From Mycobacteriales bacterium (lineage in GTDB: Bacteria > Actinomycetota > Actinomycetes > Mycobacteriales > CADCTP01), in the NCBI GenBank assembly GCA_035995165.1, contig DASYKU010000048.1, forward strand, positions 62,001 through 126,000: a stretch of 64,000 bases of DNA, written 5' to 3'. The notes beneath the pieces are model-generated. The model was given only the letters and a program-made list of their open reading frames with translations. It did not search any database and was not told the DNA's origin. Below are positions 36,343 through 45,874 of this stretch, one piece after another. A program made the position numbers and the translations under genes. The stretch's first letter is position 1; each line of letters starts with the position of its first letter.

Positions 36343-38652
36343 TTATCCGTTGGCGACGGTGAACGGTCCGGCGGTGCCGCCGCCGCTGGACTCGATCCAG
36401 ACCGTTCCCGGGTTGACGTTCAGCGGCGCTCCGGTCGCCCGGGAGCGGGCGTCGTAGTCGCCGATGCCCGGCGGCGCGGCCGCGGTGACCGCCGCCTGCA
36501 CGAGGACGGTGCCGCTGAGAGATCCTCTGTGGACGGTGATCGTCGTCCCGACGAGCGAGCCCGTGCCGACGACCCGGAAGTCACCGACCTTCCACTTCGA
36601 CGTCCCGATCGTGACCCGGTCCGGGACCGGGGTGACGAGGACCTCGTCGGTCTTGCTGCCCGCCCCGGTGGTGACGGTGAGCTGGAACCGCAGCGGATTG
36701 TTCGTCATGGGGTACACGAACAGCCGCAGCGGGAAGCTCGGGCTCGCCGTGGTGGCTCCGGTGAGGGTGACGAAATCGGGGTCGGTGGTCGGCATCTGGG
36801 TGGTGCCGGTCCCCGGGCTGAGCTGCACCCACCGGTACGTCCCGCCGGTGGTCGAGCCGGCCGCGGTCAGAGTGACCGTGGTGGGCGTCGTCCGGCGGTT
36901 GATGGTCTGGTCGGGACCGGCATTGGCGACGACGGCACCCTGCGGGGTCAGCGGACCCACCCGGTCCGAGGGGGCGCTGGAGCCGTTGGCATTCGTCGCG
37001 ACGACGCTGAAGAACAGCGGCTGGTCGCCGGTCAGGCCGGTGATCGTGACCGACCGGGCGGCCGTCTCGGCCGGCGTGGTCACCCGCGGCGCACCGACCG
37101 TGGCCCCGGCCGGCGTGAAGGCCTGGACCGTGAACGAGGTGATCGACGGGTCCGGCGCGGTGAGGTTCAGGGTGACCGAGCCGGGACCCACACTGGCACT
37201 GGCCACCGTCGGCGAGTCCGGCGTCGGCGTGTTGGTGATGACGTACGTCGCCTCGCCGATGTGGGAGACGTTCCCGGCCGGGTCGAATGCGACGTACTTC
37301 AGGTCGGTGTTCACCGTGACCGGGATCGGCGCGGTGTACCGGATCGCGTCCACGTCGAGGATGTCGCCCTCGACCGGGTCGTCGCCGTTGGTCGTGTAGT
37401 AGATGTCCGAGCCGTTCTCGTTCGCGCTCAGCGTGACGGTGCGGGCGGTCGAGTACGTGCCACCGCCCGGGGACGCGCTGACCGTGGGCGGCGTGGTGTC
37501 GGTGACCGGGATCGCGTGCACCGCGGGGAAGGTCTCCCCGACGCTGCTGGCCGCGACGACATCGATGTCGTACGCCTCACTCGCGGACAGCCCGGTGATC
37601 GTGGTGCCGCGGGCTCCGACGCCGGCGATCCGGCGGCCGATCTCGACCCGCTCACCGGCGGCGTTCGTGGTCTGCGCGACGGCGTGGGCCCGGTAGCCGG
37701 TGATGGCGGGGGTGCCCGGGACCGCGACGGCCGGAGTCCAGGTCAGCCGGATGCCGCCGGCGACGTTCACGGCGCTGATGTCGGTCGGCCCGGGCGGCCC
37801 GGCCTGCAGCGGGCCGTTCGGGCAGCCGCCGAAGCCGGGGCCGCCGAGCTCGCCGAACTCGGCGATGGTCATGCCCTGCCGGTTGCCGTCGGCGTCGGTG
37901 AACTCCCACGACAGCAGCCGCTCGCCCAGCTCGGCGTTCGCGGCAATCTGCGCCGCCGCGGGGTCGGTGAAGACGTACGTCGCCCGGAACGTGTCCGGGC
38001 CGTCCAGGCCGAACTCCAGGGCCGAGGAGTAGCCGCCCTTGGGAGACGGGGTCAGCGGCCCGGGGACCGCCCGGACGTCGCGGCGCGCGACGTTGGTGCC
38101 GACCAGGGCGGGGTCGACGATCCGCTGCTCGGTGTTGGCCGGGTCGACGCCGGGGCCGACGTGGCCCCGCACGACGACCGTGGAGCCGCTGAGGCTGGCG
38201 TCCTCGGTGGCGAACCCGTCCTGCACGCGGGTGTCGCCGGCGGTCGCCCCGCCGAAGCTGATCGACGCGACGTCCCCGGGCAGGATGTCCGGGGTGACCT
38301 TGAGGTTCGTGCCGGCGCCCCAGCAGATCCCGCCCGGGTGGTTGACCTCGAAGGCCACCTCGTCGCCGGAGACCCGGCCCTGGGCCGACCCGACCACCTG
38401 GCCGCCGATGGAGGGACGGGTCACGGTGATCGTGGCGGTCTCGCCCGCGTGGTCCTCGTAACCCTCGACCGTGATGAAGTCGCGGTTGGGGAAGACCAGG
38501 ATGTTGTCGGGGGCGGTGGGGATCACCGCGGCGTGTGCCCGCTCGGCGCTGGCGACGGCCACCAAGGACACCCCCGCCAGCAGTACGCCGACGAGTGCGG
38601 CGCGCAGAACTCGACTGGGCGGCCGCCTCAGTGCTGTGGTCGATGCGTCCAT
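36343..38652 (-). CDS. Large secreted protein with fibronectin III-like and CHB_HEX_C-like domains
   Basis: A 769-residue secreted protein. A signal peptide with basic start (RRPPSRVLRAALVGVLLAG) ends near an AHAA cleavage site at ~40. Then come a unique N-terminal region (ENILV-type opening, with Cys in GGICWG), two fibronectin III-like modules near 255-345 and 445-530 (ITGYRAHAVAQTT; VTITGLTGDQPLFFSVVATN), a chitobiase C-terminal-like module between them (GGTYSTARTVTLSAN, IYYTTNGDDP), and a PKD/Ig-like C-terminus. No catalytic domain is evident. It may be a surface or matrix adhesin. The ATG follows GGGGGAGCGG. Confidence 0.78.
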   Translation of the reverse strand: MDASTTALRRPPSRVLRAALVGVLLAGVSLVAVASAERAHAAVIPTAPDNILVFPNRDFITVEGYEDHAGETATITVTRPSIGGQVVGSAQGRVSGDEVAFEVNHPGGICWGAGTNLKVTPDILPGDVASISFGGATAGDTRVQDGFATEDASLSGSTVVVRGHVGPGVDPANTEQRIVDPALVGTNVARRDVRAVPGPLTPSPKGGYSSALEFGLDGPDTFRATYVFTDPAAAQIAANAELGERLLSWEFTDADGNRQGMTIAEFGELGGPGFGGCPNGPLQAGPPGPTDISAVNVAGGIRLTWTPAVAVPGTPAITGYRAHAVAQTTNAAGERVEIGRRIAGVGARGTTITGLSASEAYDIDVVAASSVGETFPAVHAIPVTDTTPPTVSASPGGGTYSTARTVTLSANENGSDIYYTTNGDDPVEGDILDVDAIRYTAPIPVTVNTDLKYVAFDPAGNVSHIGEATYVITNTPTPDSPTVASASVGPGSVTLNLTAPDPSITSFTVQAFTPAGATVGAPRVTTPAETAARSVTITGLTGDQPLFFSVVATNANGSSAPSDRVGPLTPQGAVVANAGPDQTINRRTTPTTVTLTAAGSTTGGTYRWVQLSPGTGTTQMPTTDPDFVTLTGATTASPSFPLRLFVYPMTNNPLRFQLTVTTGAGSKTDEVLVTPVPDRVTIGTSKWKVGDFRVVGTGSLVGTTITVHRGSLSGTVLVQAAVTAAAPPGIGDYDARSRATGAPLNVNPGTVWIESSGGGTAGPFTVANG

Positions 38653-39551
38653 CGGTACCCGCTCCCCCCGTGTGGTGGCCATGTCCGGGAGGAGCACATG
38701 GCTATGCGCTCCCTTTAGGCGGACTTGGCTAAAAAGCACCGTGGTGGAGGCAGACTTGAGCCGCCAGACCTAGATTGGGGGGTCTAAACCACCCAAATTT
38801 CGGGGTACCCATGAGTGCGTGTTGACGCGAACGGGTGAATCTCAGCCGCCCGCCCACAGGGCTCACCAAAAAGCCTTCGAGTGCGCAATCCGGCATAACG
38901 GGTGTCGGGCTGAGCCGCGTAACCGCTGGGCGCCCGCACGCCGCCGCGATCATGCTGCGCCGCGTGGCGTACGGGCGTCCGCTCGCCCGCGCACGCAACG
39001 GCGTCGGCCAGAGCGGGAAGAGGCCATTCCCTTGACGACGAGACCGGATCCCGAGGGCCGGCACGACGAACGGAACTGACCACCGGCAGGGCCGTCGTCC
39101 AGCCCGGCCGCAGCCGCTGGGCCCGGGCCAGCAGACCCCGCGACCGGATCAGCAGGAGCCCGATCCCGGCAGCAGCAGCCTGGGCCCGTCCCCGCCGCAC
39201 TCCACCTCGATCACGGGCCCCACTGGTTCCACCTACCTGGTCTCCCCGCCACACGTCCACATCACCTGCGCGGACGTCACGTACGCAATCCGCGCACTGG
39301 AGCTGGCCTCTTCCCAGGTGGTGGACAAGCGCCGGCAACGCCGGGCCGACGCGTACTACTTGGAGTGGTACCTACCACTCCGAGTAGTACGCGTCCCGAC
39401 GAACCACGTCACTGGGCCGGCCGAGGGTGAGTGGTGCGGAAGGATCGGGGCGTGCCGGAGGCGACGCTGTCGGACCTGGTCGGGGCCGCGCAGGTGCTGA
39501 GTCTTTGTCCGCTGCCGTAGTCGCGACTCCGGTCCGGACGGGGTGGCTGGG
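38653..39551. other. 0.9-kb region without a supported gene
   Basis: The first ~150 bases, upstream of the secreted-protein gene, are locally AT-richer (for example GGTCTAAACCACCCAAATTT) and should hold its promoter. From 39070 to 39400 one plus-strand frame is open and protein-like in its last part (HVHITCADVTYAIRALELA) but has no good start, and runs straight through a 48-bp palindrome. Short open frames at 38819-39079 have no family resemblance. It may be the decayed remnant of a small element. No tRNA or insertion sequence end was recognised. Confidence 0.5.
39348..39395. repeat. 48-bp near-perfect palindrome
   Basis: Two 23-base arms (39348-39370 and 39373-39395), starting GACGCGTACTACT on either strand, match at 22 of 23 positions around a central CC. 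This is far more symmetric than a normal terminator and has no T-tract. Read from either side it encodes D-A-Y-Y-[LS]-E-W. It could be an inverted duplication made during repair or the foot of a lost element. Confidence 0.8.
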
Positions 39552-41468
39552 TCAGCTGTAGAGGCGGGTGTCGGCGACGGACCACCAGCTGTCGGAGGTG
39601 CCGGTGGAGACGACGCGGAGGTAGCGGGCTCGGGTTCGGGGGACGTCGATGGTGGTGAGCTGGCCGGTGCCCGTTGCGCTGGCGAGGGTCCGCCAGTGGG
39701 TCGCGTCGTCGCCGGCCTGCAGCGTGAAGGAGCGGGCGAAGTCGCCGGTGCTGGCGCCGGTGTCGAGGACGACCCGGCGGAAGGTCTCCCGCCGGCCGAG
39801 GTCGAGCTGGATCTGCTGCCCCGGGACCTGGGCGGTGCCGGTGGTCCACCGGGTCGAGGCGTCGTCGTCGACCGCGTTCTGGGCCGGCTCCCCCGCCGGC
39901 GTCGCCGTCGCGGTCGTTCCGGTCGCCGGGAGCAGGTGGTCGCCCGGAGCGCCGCCGCGCGGCCAGGTGAACGTCGCGAGCGCACCACCGGGCAGCGTGT
40001 AGTCGAACGACCGGCCGCCGACGGCGACCGCGAACGTCCGCGGGTCGTCGTTCTCGTTGTGTACGACCAGCGCGGTCGAGCCGTCCGGGTTGCGGAACGC
40101 GACGTCCATGATCTGGCCGTTCCAGCCGGTCGTCCCGAAGGACGTGCTGGCGATCCGCACCGCGCCCGGCTTCACGAACTTGGAGAGGTGGCCGATCGTG
40201 TAGTACTCCGCGTTGGTGGTGACGGAGCCGTCGGCCTGCAGCGTCAACACCCCGGTGCAGGTGTCGCAGCCGCCGTTGTGCGGACCGCCGGTCGAGTCGA
40301 GCGCGATGTTCCAGGCGATCGCGGTCTTGGCCCAGTTGCGGGTCGTGCCGATGGTGATGTTGCGGGCGTGGAAGGTCAGCGTGTCCCGGAAGAACTGGGC
40401 CGGCGGGTCGTCCGGGCCGTGCGAACCGGAGCACTCGGTGAACCAGATCCCCTTGTCCGGATGGGCATCGTGCAGCGCGGTCTGCGCGCTCGGGTCGCCG
40501 GAGTAGCAGTGGTACGCGGTGCCGGCCACCCAGCGCGCGGCCGGGCTGTCGAGCACCTCGTACGGATAGTCGGTCTCGGGGCTCTCGCCCGGCGGCGTGT
40601 TGGCGATGTCGTCGGGGTGGGTCGACCAGTTGTGGTCGTAGGCCAGGATCTTCGTCCGCAGACCGGCCGCCCGCAGCGCCGGCCCGACCGCCTCGATGAG
40701 CGCGACCTCCTGCCGCACCGGCATGTCGGTGCCCGGGTACGCGTTCGGCTTCCGGTTCTGCGGCTCGTTCTGCAGGGTCAGGTAGTCGACCGGGACGCCG
40801 GCGGCGCGATAGGCCTGGACGTACTTCACGAAGTACCGCGCGTACGCCGCGTAGACCCGGGGATCGTCCTTCAGCCGCCCGCCGATGAGCGAGTCGGTGG
40901 TCTTCATCCAGGCCGGCGGGCTCCACGGGGTGGCGATCACGGTCAGCCGCGGGTTCAGTGCCCTGGCCCGGCGCAGCAGCGGCAGGATCTGGGCCTGGTC
41001 GTGGGCGACGCTGAAGTGCCGCAGCGCGAAGTCGGTCTGCCCCGCGGGCACGTCGTCGTACGTGTAGTGCGGGTCGTCGGTGAAGTCGGAGGACCCGATC
41101 GGCTGGCGGAGCGCGCTGATGCCGATCCCCCGGTCCGGATCGAACAGGCTGCGCATCGCCTGGTCCCGCGCGGCCGGGGCGAGCCGGTAGAGCACGGCCG
41201 CGGACGAGTCGGTGATCGACGCCCCGAACCCGTCCACGGTCTGGTATGTCCGGCTGGGATCGACCGTGATCGTCAGCTCGTCGCTCGGCCCGGTCGTGAA
41301 CGGGACCGTGCCGCGGTCGTGCAGCAGTTCGGCCTGGTCGGGCGTGGTGACCCAGACCCGTGCGGCCGGAGCACCGCCGTGGTCGGCGTTCGCGGAGACG
41401 GCCGGGGCGACCGCCACGACGAGCGCGGCGACGGCAGCCGGGACGAGGACGAAGCGACGTTGCTTCAT
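39552..41468 (-). CDS. Secreted GH30 glycosidase with C-terminal F5/8-type carbohydrate-binding domain
   Basis: A 638-residue secreted glycoside hydrolase family 30 enzyme. The signal peptide covers residues 1-27. The (beta/alpha)8 barrel has the acid/base Glu in LQNEPQ near 231 and the nucleophile in WFTECSGS near 345, plus ATPWSPPAWMK. A beta-sandwich side domain follows (LVVHNENDD), then a discoidin/CBM32-like domain (QNAVDDDASTRWTTG, LDLGRRETFRRVVLD) at the end. Likely substrates are beta-glucosides, beta-1,6-glucan or glucosylceramide-like compounds. A small hairpin at 41504-41524 sits in the leader. Confidence 0.92.
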   Translation of the reverse strand: MKQRRFVLVPAAVAALVVAVAPAVSANADHGGAPAARVWVTTPDQAELLHDRGTVPFTTGPSDELTITVDPSRTYQTVDGFGASITDSSAAVLYRLAPAARDQAMRSLFDPDRGIGISALRQPIGSSDFTDDPHYTYDDVPAGQTDFALRHFSVAHDQAQILPLLRRARALNPRLTVIATPWSPPAWMKTTDSLIGGRLKDDPRVYAAYARYFVKYVQAYRAAGVPVDYLTLQNEPQNRKPNAYPGTDMPVRQEVALIEAVGPALRAAGLRTKILAYDHNWSTHPDDIANTPPGESPETDYPYEVLDSPAARWVAGTAYHCYSGDPSAQTALHDAHPDKGIWFTECSGSHGPDDPPAQFFRDTLTFHARNITIGTTRNWAKTAIAWNIALDSTGGPHNGGCDTCTGVLTLQADGSVTTNAEYYTIGHLSKFVKPGAVRIASTSFGTTGWNGQIMDVAFRNPDGSTALVVHNENDDPRTFAVAVGGRSFDYTLPGGALATFTWPRGGAPGDHLLPATGTTATATPAGEPAQNAVDDDASTRWTTGTAQVPGQQIQLDLGRRETFRRVVLDTGASTGDFARSFTLQAGDDATHWRTLASATGTGQLTTIDVPRTRARYLRVVSTGTSDSWWSVADTRLYS

Positions 41469-41721
41469 GAACAGCCCTTCGGTCAAGAAAGGGGCACGAG
41501 ACACCCGGCTCTTACCCAGCCGGGCTGCCGACCACCCCCGGTCGGCGACCACCTCCGTCGCCGACCACCCGCCGGGTGCCCGTTCGGAAGCCGGACACTG
41601 CCCGTCCGCGACGACGTCGGCCACAGCGGCTCGCTCACCTCGAACGCGACCTGGGAGCGGTTCAAGATCGGTCCGGCGGGGTGTCGTCCCCGCCGGGCCG
41701 CGTGCCGTATACGGTTTTTGA

Positions 41722-43032
41722 GTGCCTATCGCCTGGACCGCCGACCAGGTGCTGGCGCTCGCGCCGGACGCCGGGTCGATCGCGGCCGGCCGGAAGCTGT
41801 CCGGGCCGGGACCGTGGTCCGGGACCGGGACGCGGGAGGACGCCGCGGTCTGGGGCGAATGCGCGGGCAGTGGCAAGCACCCGTACCGGACCGTGGTCGA
41901 CCTGGGCGGGCCGGCGTACCGGTGCTCGTGCCCGTCGCGGAAGTTTCCCTGCAAGCACGCGCTGGGGCTGCTGCTGCTCTGGTCGGCCGGGCAGGTCCGG
42001 CCGGGGACGCCGCCGGAGTGGGCCGGGACGTGGTTGGCCGAGCGGGCCACCCGGCCGCCGGCCGCCGCCCAGTCCGGCGTCTCCGACCCCGCGGCCGCGC
42101 GGAAGCGGGTCGAGCGCCGGGGCGAGCGGGTCGCGGCCGGGGTGGACGAGCTGGACCGGTGGCTGCTGGACCAGGTCCGCGGCGGTCTGGCCGCGCTGCA
42201 GCAGGGCGGCTACTCCTACGTCGAGCCGATGGCGGCCCGGATGGTCGACGCGCAGGCGCCGGGGCTGGCGAGCGCGCTGCGGCGGCTGCCCGGGGCCGGC
42301 GCCGGGCAGCCCGACCGCAGCGGGCCCTTGCTCGAGGGGCTCGCGCTGCTCCGGCTCGCCGTGACCGCGCACCGTGGGCTCGACCGGCTGCCGCCGTCGC
42401 TCGCGGCGTGCGTCCGGCGCGAGGTCGGCTACCCGATCGCCAAGGACGACGTGCTCGCCGGACCGCCCGTCGCCGACCGCTGGCAGGTGGTCGGGCGCCG
42501 GGACGACGAGCAGGAACGGCTGACCGTGCGGCGGGTCTGGCTGCGCGGGGAGCGGACCGGCCGGCCGGCGCTGGTGCTCTCCTTCGCCGGGGCCGGCCAG
42601 CAGCTGGACGCGTCGTTGGCGGCCGGCCTGACCGTGGACGCCGACCTGCACTTCTACCCCGGTACGGCGCCGCTGCGGGCGCTCGTCGGGACCCGCCGGG
42701 GTGCTCCGGAGCCGATCGGGACATTGCGCGGCGGGAGCCTGCAGGACGCGGCGGCGGCGTACGCGGCGGCCGTGGCGGCGGACCCGTGGACGTACTCGTG
42801 GCCGGTCGTGGTGGGTGGGCTCACGCCGGTGCCCGGTCCGGTCTGGCAGGCGTACGACGGCGGCGGGCGGCGGGTGCGGCTGCTCGGCGGGGACGAGCTC
42901 TACCGGCTGCTGGCGGTCTCCGGCGGGCACCCGGTCACGGTCGCCGCCGACTACACGCCCGGTGGGCTGCGGCCGGTGTCGGTGCTGGACGCCGACCCCG
43001 GGCGTGCGGCCGGTCAGCTGGTGCTGCTGTGA
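41722..43032 (+). CDS. SWIM zinc-finger protein of a MoxR/VWA cluster
   Basis: A 436-residue protein with the SWIM zinc motif RCSCPSRKFPCKHALGLLLL near residues 74-93 (C-x-C-x6-C-x-H). The rest is strand- and Arg-rich and unfamiliar. SWIM fingers bind DNA or proteins. It heads a coupled operon with DUF5691, MoxR, DUF5682 and VWA genes; in Enterobacteria the yeh cluster contains a SWIM protein in the same company. The GTG lies right after GTATACGGTTTTTGA, an AT-richer stretch that may carry the promoter. Confidence 0.87.
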   Translation: MPIAWTADQVLALAPDAGSIAAGRKLSGPGPWSGTGTREDAAVWGECAGSGKHPYRTVVDLGGPAYRCSCPSRKFPCKHALGLLLLWSAGQVRPGTPPEWAGTWLAERATRPPAAAQSGVSDPAAARKRVERRGERVAAGVDELDRWLLDQVRGGLAALQQGGYSYVEPMAARMVDAQAPGLASALRRLPGAGAGQPDRSGPLLEGLALLRLAVTAHRGLDRLPPSLAACVRREVGYPIAKDDVLAGPPVADRWQVVGRRDDEQERLTVRRVWLRGERTGRPALVLSFAGAGQQLDASLAAGLTVDADLHFYPGTAPLRALVGTRRGAPEPIGTLRGGSLQDAAAAYAAAVAADPWTYSWPVVVGGLTPVPGPVWQAYDGGGRRVRLLGGDELYRLLAVSGGHPVTVAADYTPGGLRPVSVLDADPGRAAGQLVLL

Positions 43033-44780
43033 CCAGCTGGGCCGATCTCAGCGCGGCCGCGCTCCTCGGCACCGCTCGCCGCGACGTCGACGTCACCGCC
43101 CTTCCCGGCCCCCTCGGCACCGCCGCCGCGCGCCTCACGCCGGTGAACGCCGACGATGCCGCGGTCCCGTCCCCGGGCGGCGCGGGACCGTCTGCGGACG
43201 GTACGGCCGGGGCGGGTGGCGGGGTGGTCCGGAGCGCGGCCGGGGATCCGGCGGCGCGGTTGCTGGATGCGGCGGCGTTGGCTACGCCGTATCGGCGGGC
43301 GGGGATGCGACCGGGGGTGGCTCCGGTCGAGAGTGGGCCGGCGGCCGGGCCGGAGACGGCGCGGCTGGTGCGGCCGGCCGGGGCTGCGCACCTCGGGCGG
43401 GTGCTCGGGGGCAACCAGGACCTGCTGGTGGAGTGGGCCGGCGCCGCGGCCGCCGGTCGCTGGCGACCGCCGGCCGACCTGCTGCCCGCGCTGCTGGACG
43501 CGGCCGCCCGCGACGGGGCGGCCGCGGCGGCGGTGGTTCCGGTCCTCGGCGTCCGCGGGCGCTGGCTGGCCGCCGCCCGCCCCGACTGGGCGCAGGCGAT
43601 CACCATCGCCGACCCCTCGACCCTCGCCACCCCGAACGCGACTCCACCGACGGCCCCGAGCCCTACCGCGACCCCGAACCCGGGCGCGATTCCGGGGCCG
43701 GGCCCGACCCCAGGCCCGGGCGCGATTCCGGGGCCGGCTCCGGGGCCGGGGGCGACTCCAGGCCCGGCGACGGCTCCTGCGGGATCGGGGCCGGCGGAGG
43801 TCGATGAGGTGTGGGAGCACGGGGAGCGGGCGGAACGGCGCGACCGGTACGACGTGCTGCGAGCGGCCGACCCCGCGCGCGCCCGCGCGCTGCTGACCGC
43901 GACCTGGGCGAAGGAGACCGGCGAGGACCGGGAGTGGTTCCTCGACCAGATCGGCGTCCGGCCGCAGGACGCGGACGAACCCCTGCTGGAGACCGCCCTG
44001 CGGGACCGGCGCAAGGGCGTCCGGGACCGCGCCGCGGCCACGCTCGGCGTACTCCCCCGCTCCGCCTACGCGGCCCGCATGTCCGAGCGGGCCCGGGCCG
44101 CGGTCTCCGTCGAGCGCCGCCGGCTGCGGACCCGGCTGGTCGTCGCGCCCCCGGAGACCTGCGACGACGCGATGGCCGGCGACGCGATCAGCCGTACGCC
44201 GCCGGCGGGCATCGGCGCACAGGGCTGGTGGCTGCGGGAGATCGTGTCCGCGACCCCGCTGCCGGTCTGGTCCGCGCTCGGACCCCCTGCCCAGCTGCTG
44301 GGCTGGGCCGGTGACACCGACTGGCGGGACGTGCTGGTCGGCGGCTGGCAGGACGCCGCGATCCGGCAGCAGGACGCCGGCTGGGCCGCCGCCCTGCTGG
44401 ACCGCCGCCCGCCGCAGCGGGACTGGCCGGCGCTCGTCGGCGCGCTGCCGCCGGACCGCCGCGGCCTCGCCGTGGCCCGCCTGCTGGCCGGCAAGGACAC
44501 CACACCGTGGCTGCTGTCCGCGGTGCTCACCGTCTGCCCGCCGCCGTGGCCGGACGAGCTCGGCCGGGCCGTGCTGGCCCGGCTGGTCCGGACCGACGTC
44601 GGGCCCCGCGACACCGGCATCCGGGACGCGCTGACCCTGCTGGCCCACCGGCTGCCGCCGCACCGGGCCGCCGCCGTACGCGACCGGGCCGGGAAGGCCG
44701 GCTCGGACTGGGGACCGGCGCTGACCCGCGTCGCCGAGACACTCGAATTCCGTTACGCCATGCTCGAGGAGCTCCGTTGA
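43029..44780 (+). CDS. DUF5691-like protein
   Basis: A 583-residue helical-repeat protein (HEAT-like segments such as LLETALRDRRKGVRDRAAATL, then RLLAGKDTTPWLLSAVL). The opening SWADLSAAALLGTARR and its position between SWIM and MoxR genes suit DUF5691. A proline-rich insertion at about residues 198-250 (repeats of P-G-A-I-P-G-P) is encoded by imperfect tandem DNA repeats. GTG overlaps the SWIM stop (GTGA). It could be a scaffold for the ATPase; the role is inferred. Confidence 0.75.
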   Translation: MTSWADLSAAALLGTARRDVDVTALPGPLGTAAARLTPVNADDAAVPSPGGAGPSADGTAGAGGGVVRSAAGDPAARLLDAAALATPYRRAGMRPGVAPVESGPAAGPETARLVRPAGAAHLGRVLGGNQDLLVEWAGAAAAGRWRPPADLLPALLDAAARDGAAAAAVVPVLGVRGRWLAAARPDWAQAITIADPSTLATPNATPPTAPSPTATPNPGAIPGPGPTPGPGAIPGPAPGPGATPGPATAPAGSGPAEVDEVWEHGERAERRDRYDVLRAADPARARALLTATWAKETGEDREWFLDQIGVRPQDADEPLLETALRDRRKGVRDRAAATLGVLPRSAYAARMSERARAAVSVERRRLRTRLVVAPPETCDDAMAGDAISRTPPAGIGAQGWWLREIVSATPLPVWSALGPPAQLLGWAGDTDWRDVLVGGWQDAAIRQQDAGWAAALLDRRPPQRDWPALVGALPPDRRGLAVARLLAGKDTTPWLLSAVLTVCPPPWPDELGRAVLARLVRTDVGPRDTGIRDALTLLAHRLPPHRAAAVRDRAGKAGSDWGPALTRVAETLEFRYAMLEELR

Positions 44781-45874
44781 CATCGATGACCGCCGACACC
44801 GGGCTGCTGCGGCCGCACGCCGAGCAGGCCTTCGCCGCCGAGCTGACCGCGCTGGCCGTCGCCGACGACCGGCCCCGCCCGCCCGGCTGGCGCATGTCCC
44901 CGTCGGCCGTGGTCACCTACCTGCTCGGCGGGAAGGCCGGCGGCACCGAGATCACACCGAAGTACGTCGGACCGCGCCGCCTGATCGAGGTGGCCGTGGC
45001 CACCCTGGCGACCGACCGCGCCCTGCTGCTGCTCGGCGTACCCGGGACCGCGAAGACCTGGGTCAGCGAGCACCTCACCGCGGCCGTCAGCGGCGACTCG
45101 ACGCTGCTGGTGCAGGGCACCTCCGGCACCCCCGAGGAGGCCATCCGGTACGGCTGGAACTACGCCCGGCTGCTCGCCGAGGGCCCGACGCCGGCCGCGC
45201 TGGTGCCCTCCCCCGTGATGACCGCGATGCGGGAGGGCCGGATCGCCCGGGTCGAGGAGCTGACCCGGATCCCGAGCGACGTGCAGGACGCGCTGATCAC
45301 CGTGCTCAGCGAGAAGACGCTGCCGGTGCCGGAGCTCGGCACCGAGGTGCAGGCCATCAAGGGCTTCACCGTCATCGCCACCGCCAACGACCGGGACCGC
45401 GGCGTCAACGAGCTGTCCAGCGCGCTGCGGCGGCGGTTCAACACGGTGGTGCTGCCGCTGCCGGCCTCGTTCGAGGACGAGGTCGACATCGTCACCCGCC
45501 GGGTCGAGCAGCTCGGCCGGTCGCTGGAGCTGCCGGACACGCCGGCCGCGCTGGACGAGATCCGCCGGGTGGTCAGCGTGTTCCGGGAGCTGCGCTCCGG
45601 CGCGACCGCGGACGGGCGGACGAAGCTGAAGTCGCCGTCCGGGACGCTGTCCACCGCGGAGGCGATCTCGGTGGTGACGGCCGGGCGGGCGCTGGCCGCG
45701 CACTTCGGCGACGGGGTGCTGCGGCCGGCCGACATCGCCGCCGGCCTCGTCGGCGCGGTGGTCCGGGACCCGGTCGCGGACGCGGTGGTCTGGACCGAGT
45801 ACCTGGAGGTCGTGGTCCGGGAGCGGCGCGGCTGGGGCGAGTTCTACCGCGCCTGCCGCGAGGTCAGCGGGTGA
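44777..45874 (+). CDS. MoxR-like AAA+ ATPase (YehL-like)
   Basis: A 365-residue AAA+ ATPase. Walker A is GVPGTAKT near residues 92-99, Walker B-like VEELTRIPSDVQDAL near 160, sensor 1 ATANDRDRGVNEL near 200, and arginine finger ALRRRFNTVVLPLP near 215. It differs from the MoxR at 8411 by its longer N-terminus and lack of the A-D-E-I-N-R box (here V-E-E-L-T-R). The TTG start overlaps the DUF5691 stop (TTGA) five bases after GAGGAG; ATG 44786 is the alternative. It is the motor of this operon. Confidence 0.88.
   Translation: MTSMTADTGLLRPHAEQAFAAELTALAVADDRPRPPGWRMSPSAVVTYLLGGKAGGTEITPKYVGPRRLIEVAVATLATDRALLLLGVPGTAKTWVSEHLTAAVSGDSTLLVQGTSGTPEEAIRYGWNYARLLAEGPTPAALVPSPVMTAMREGRIARVEELTRIPSDVQDALITVLSEKTLPVPELGTEVQAIKGFTVIATANDRDRGVNELSSALRRRFNTVVLPLPASFEDEVDIVTRRVEQLGRSLELPDTPAALDEIRRVVSVFRELRSGATADGRTKLKSPSGTLSTAEAISVVTAGRALAAHFGDGVLRPADIAAGLVGAVVRDPVADAVVWTEYLEVVVRERRGWGEFYRACREVSG

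Noticed and set aside
38819-39079. Short plus-strand frames (about 66-86 codons) in the 0.9-kb gap
   Set aside because: No ribosome binding site, Arg/Pro-rich composition and no family resemblance; likely chance frames.
39348-39395. Reading the palindrome as a rho-independent terminator
   Set aside because: No T-tract, arms of 23 bases and no convergent gene end at it.
41469-41721. Plus-strand stretch GHSGSLTSNATWERFKIG upstream of the SWIM gene
   Set aside because: Looks coding but is isolated, has no start or stop context, and could not be tied to a family.
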